A stretch of 6,706 nt of DNA. Origin: Pseudomonadota bacterium (GTDB taxonomy: Bacteria; Pseudomonadota; Alphaproteobacteria; Rhizobiales; Hyphomicrobiaceae). A program made the translations under genes and the position numbers. The DNA lies in NCBI GenBank assembly GCA_023426855.1, contig JAEZBU010000079.1:1-6706 (forward strand). The letters are read 5' to 3'. Shown piece by piece: positions 6,628-6,706 of this stretch. A model generated the notes under the pieces. That model had not been told where the DNA came from and did not search any database. It worked only from the letters and a program-made list of their open reading frames with translations. Position 1 is the first letter of the stretch; each line of letters starts with the position of its first letter.

Positions 6628-6706
6628 GGTAGTGTTATAAGTTTTTTGGGGCTATGGCTCGCGATGCCGCGACCGCGACGTCTACTGGAAAATATGCTGG
6701 GAACAT
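6628..6706. other. Right-edge region without an assignable gene
   Basis: Short frames run off the edge on both strands: plus from the ATG at 6654 (17 codons visible), and minus ending at the TAA at 6635-6637 (23 codons visible). Neither has a recognisable sequence or a convincing ribosome binding site. The minus strand also shows three TCGCG units close together. I cannot say whether the tail of an upstream gene or a divergent gene is present. Confidence 0.35.
6634..6639 (-). promoter_or_regulatory. Weak -10-like hexamer upstream of the EIIA gene
   Basis: TATAAC on the minus strand. A transcript starting about 7 nt downstream would begin near 6627, giving a leader of about 30 nt before the ATG at 6597 and excluding the upstream ATG. 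No good -35 is found 16-18 nt away, so this is only a candidate. Confidence 0.2.

Noticed and set aside
6654..6706. Possible divergent plus-strand gene starting at 6654
   Set aside because: Only 17 codons are visible, there is no properly spaced ribosome binding site, and the residues are not recognisable.
1..6706. CRISPR arrays, insertion sequences, tRNA or rRNA genes, phage or toxin-antitoxin modules
   Set aside because: Nothing resembling repeat-spacer arrays, transposase frames, terminal inverted repeats or structured RNA genes was seen. Nearly all of the window is coding and has the same base composition by eye.

Overview
The window reads as one stretch of a high-GC alphaproteobacterial chromosome or large replicon, probably Hyphomicrobiales (rhizobia and relatives). 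This placement rests on the protein flavour: a fused MrpA/B of the proteobacterial six-gene type, a rhizobial PhaF-like C-terminus on MrpF, and an acidic loop in MrpD. It is an inference from remembered families, not a database result. Every gene I can support lies on the minus strand, so transcription runs from the right edge to the left.

Layout in transcription order. (1) 6706-6598: a short upstream region with a weak -10-like hexamer and a perfect 7-bp inverted repeat that contains the Shine-Dalgarno of the first gene. (2) 6597-6106: a small cytosolic PTS EIIA protein of the fructose/nitrogen (PtsN-like) family. (3) 6105-5923: a 183-bp leader with one modest hairpin and no recognisable terminator. 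(4) 5922-1: a six-gene Mrp (Mnh/Pha/Sha) cation/proton antiporter operon in the order mrpA(B)-mrpC-mrpD-mrpE-mrpF-mrpG. The last gene, mrpG, is cut by the left edge of the window.

The Mrp proteins assemble into one hetero-oligomeric inner-membrane complex that uses the proton gradient to expel Na+ and/or K+. It supports alkali and salt tolerance and pH homeostasis. MrpA and MrpD are the NuoL/M/N-like subunits, and both keep the conserved membrane Glu and Lys residues. MrpC is NuoK-like, and MrpE, F and G are small membrane subunits. All five internal junctions overlap by 1 or 4 nt (TGATG, GTGA, ATGA, ATGA, ATGA), and the downstream genes have good internal ribosome binding sites, so the operon looks intact and translationally coupled.

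The operon itself is a known system. The less ordinary points are the PtsN-like EIIA gene directly upstream on the same strand, its apparent loss of the second conserved active-site-region histidine, and the palindrome over its ribosome binding site. Together these suggest, without proving, a PTS-linked control of cation transport.
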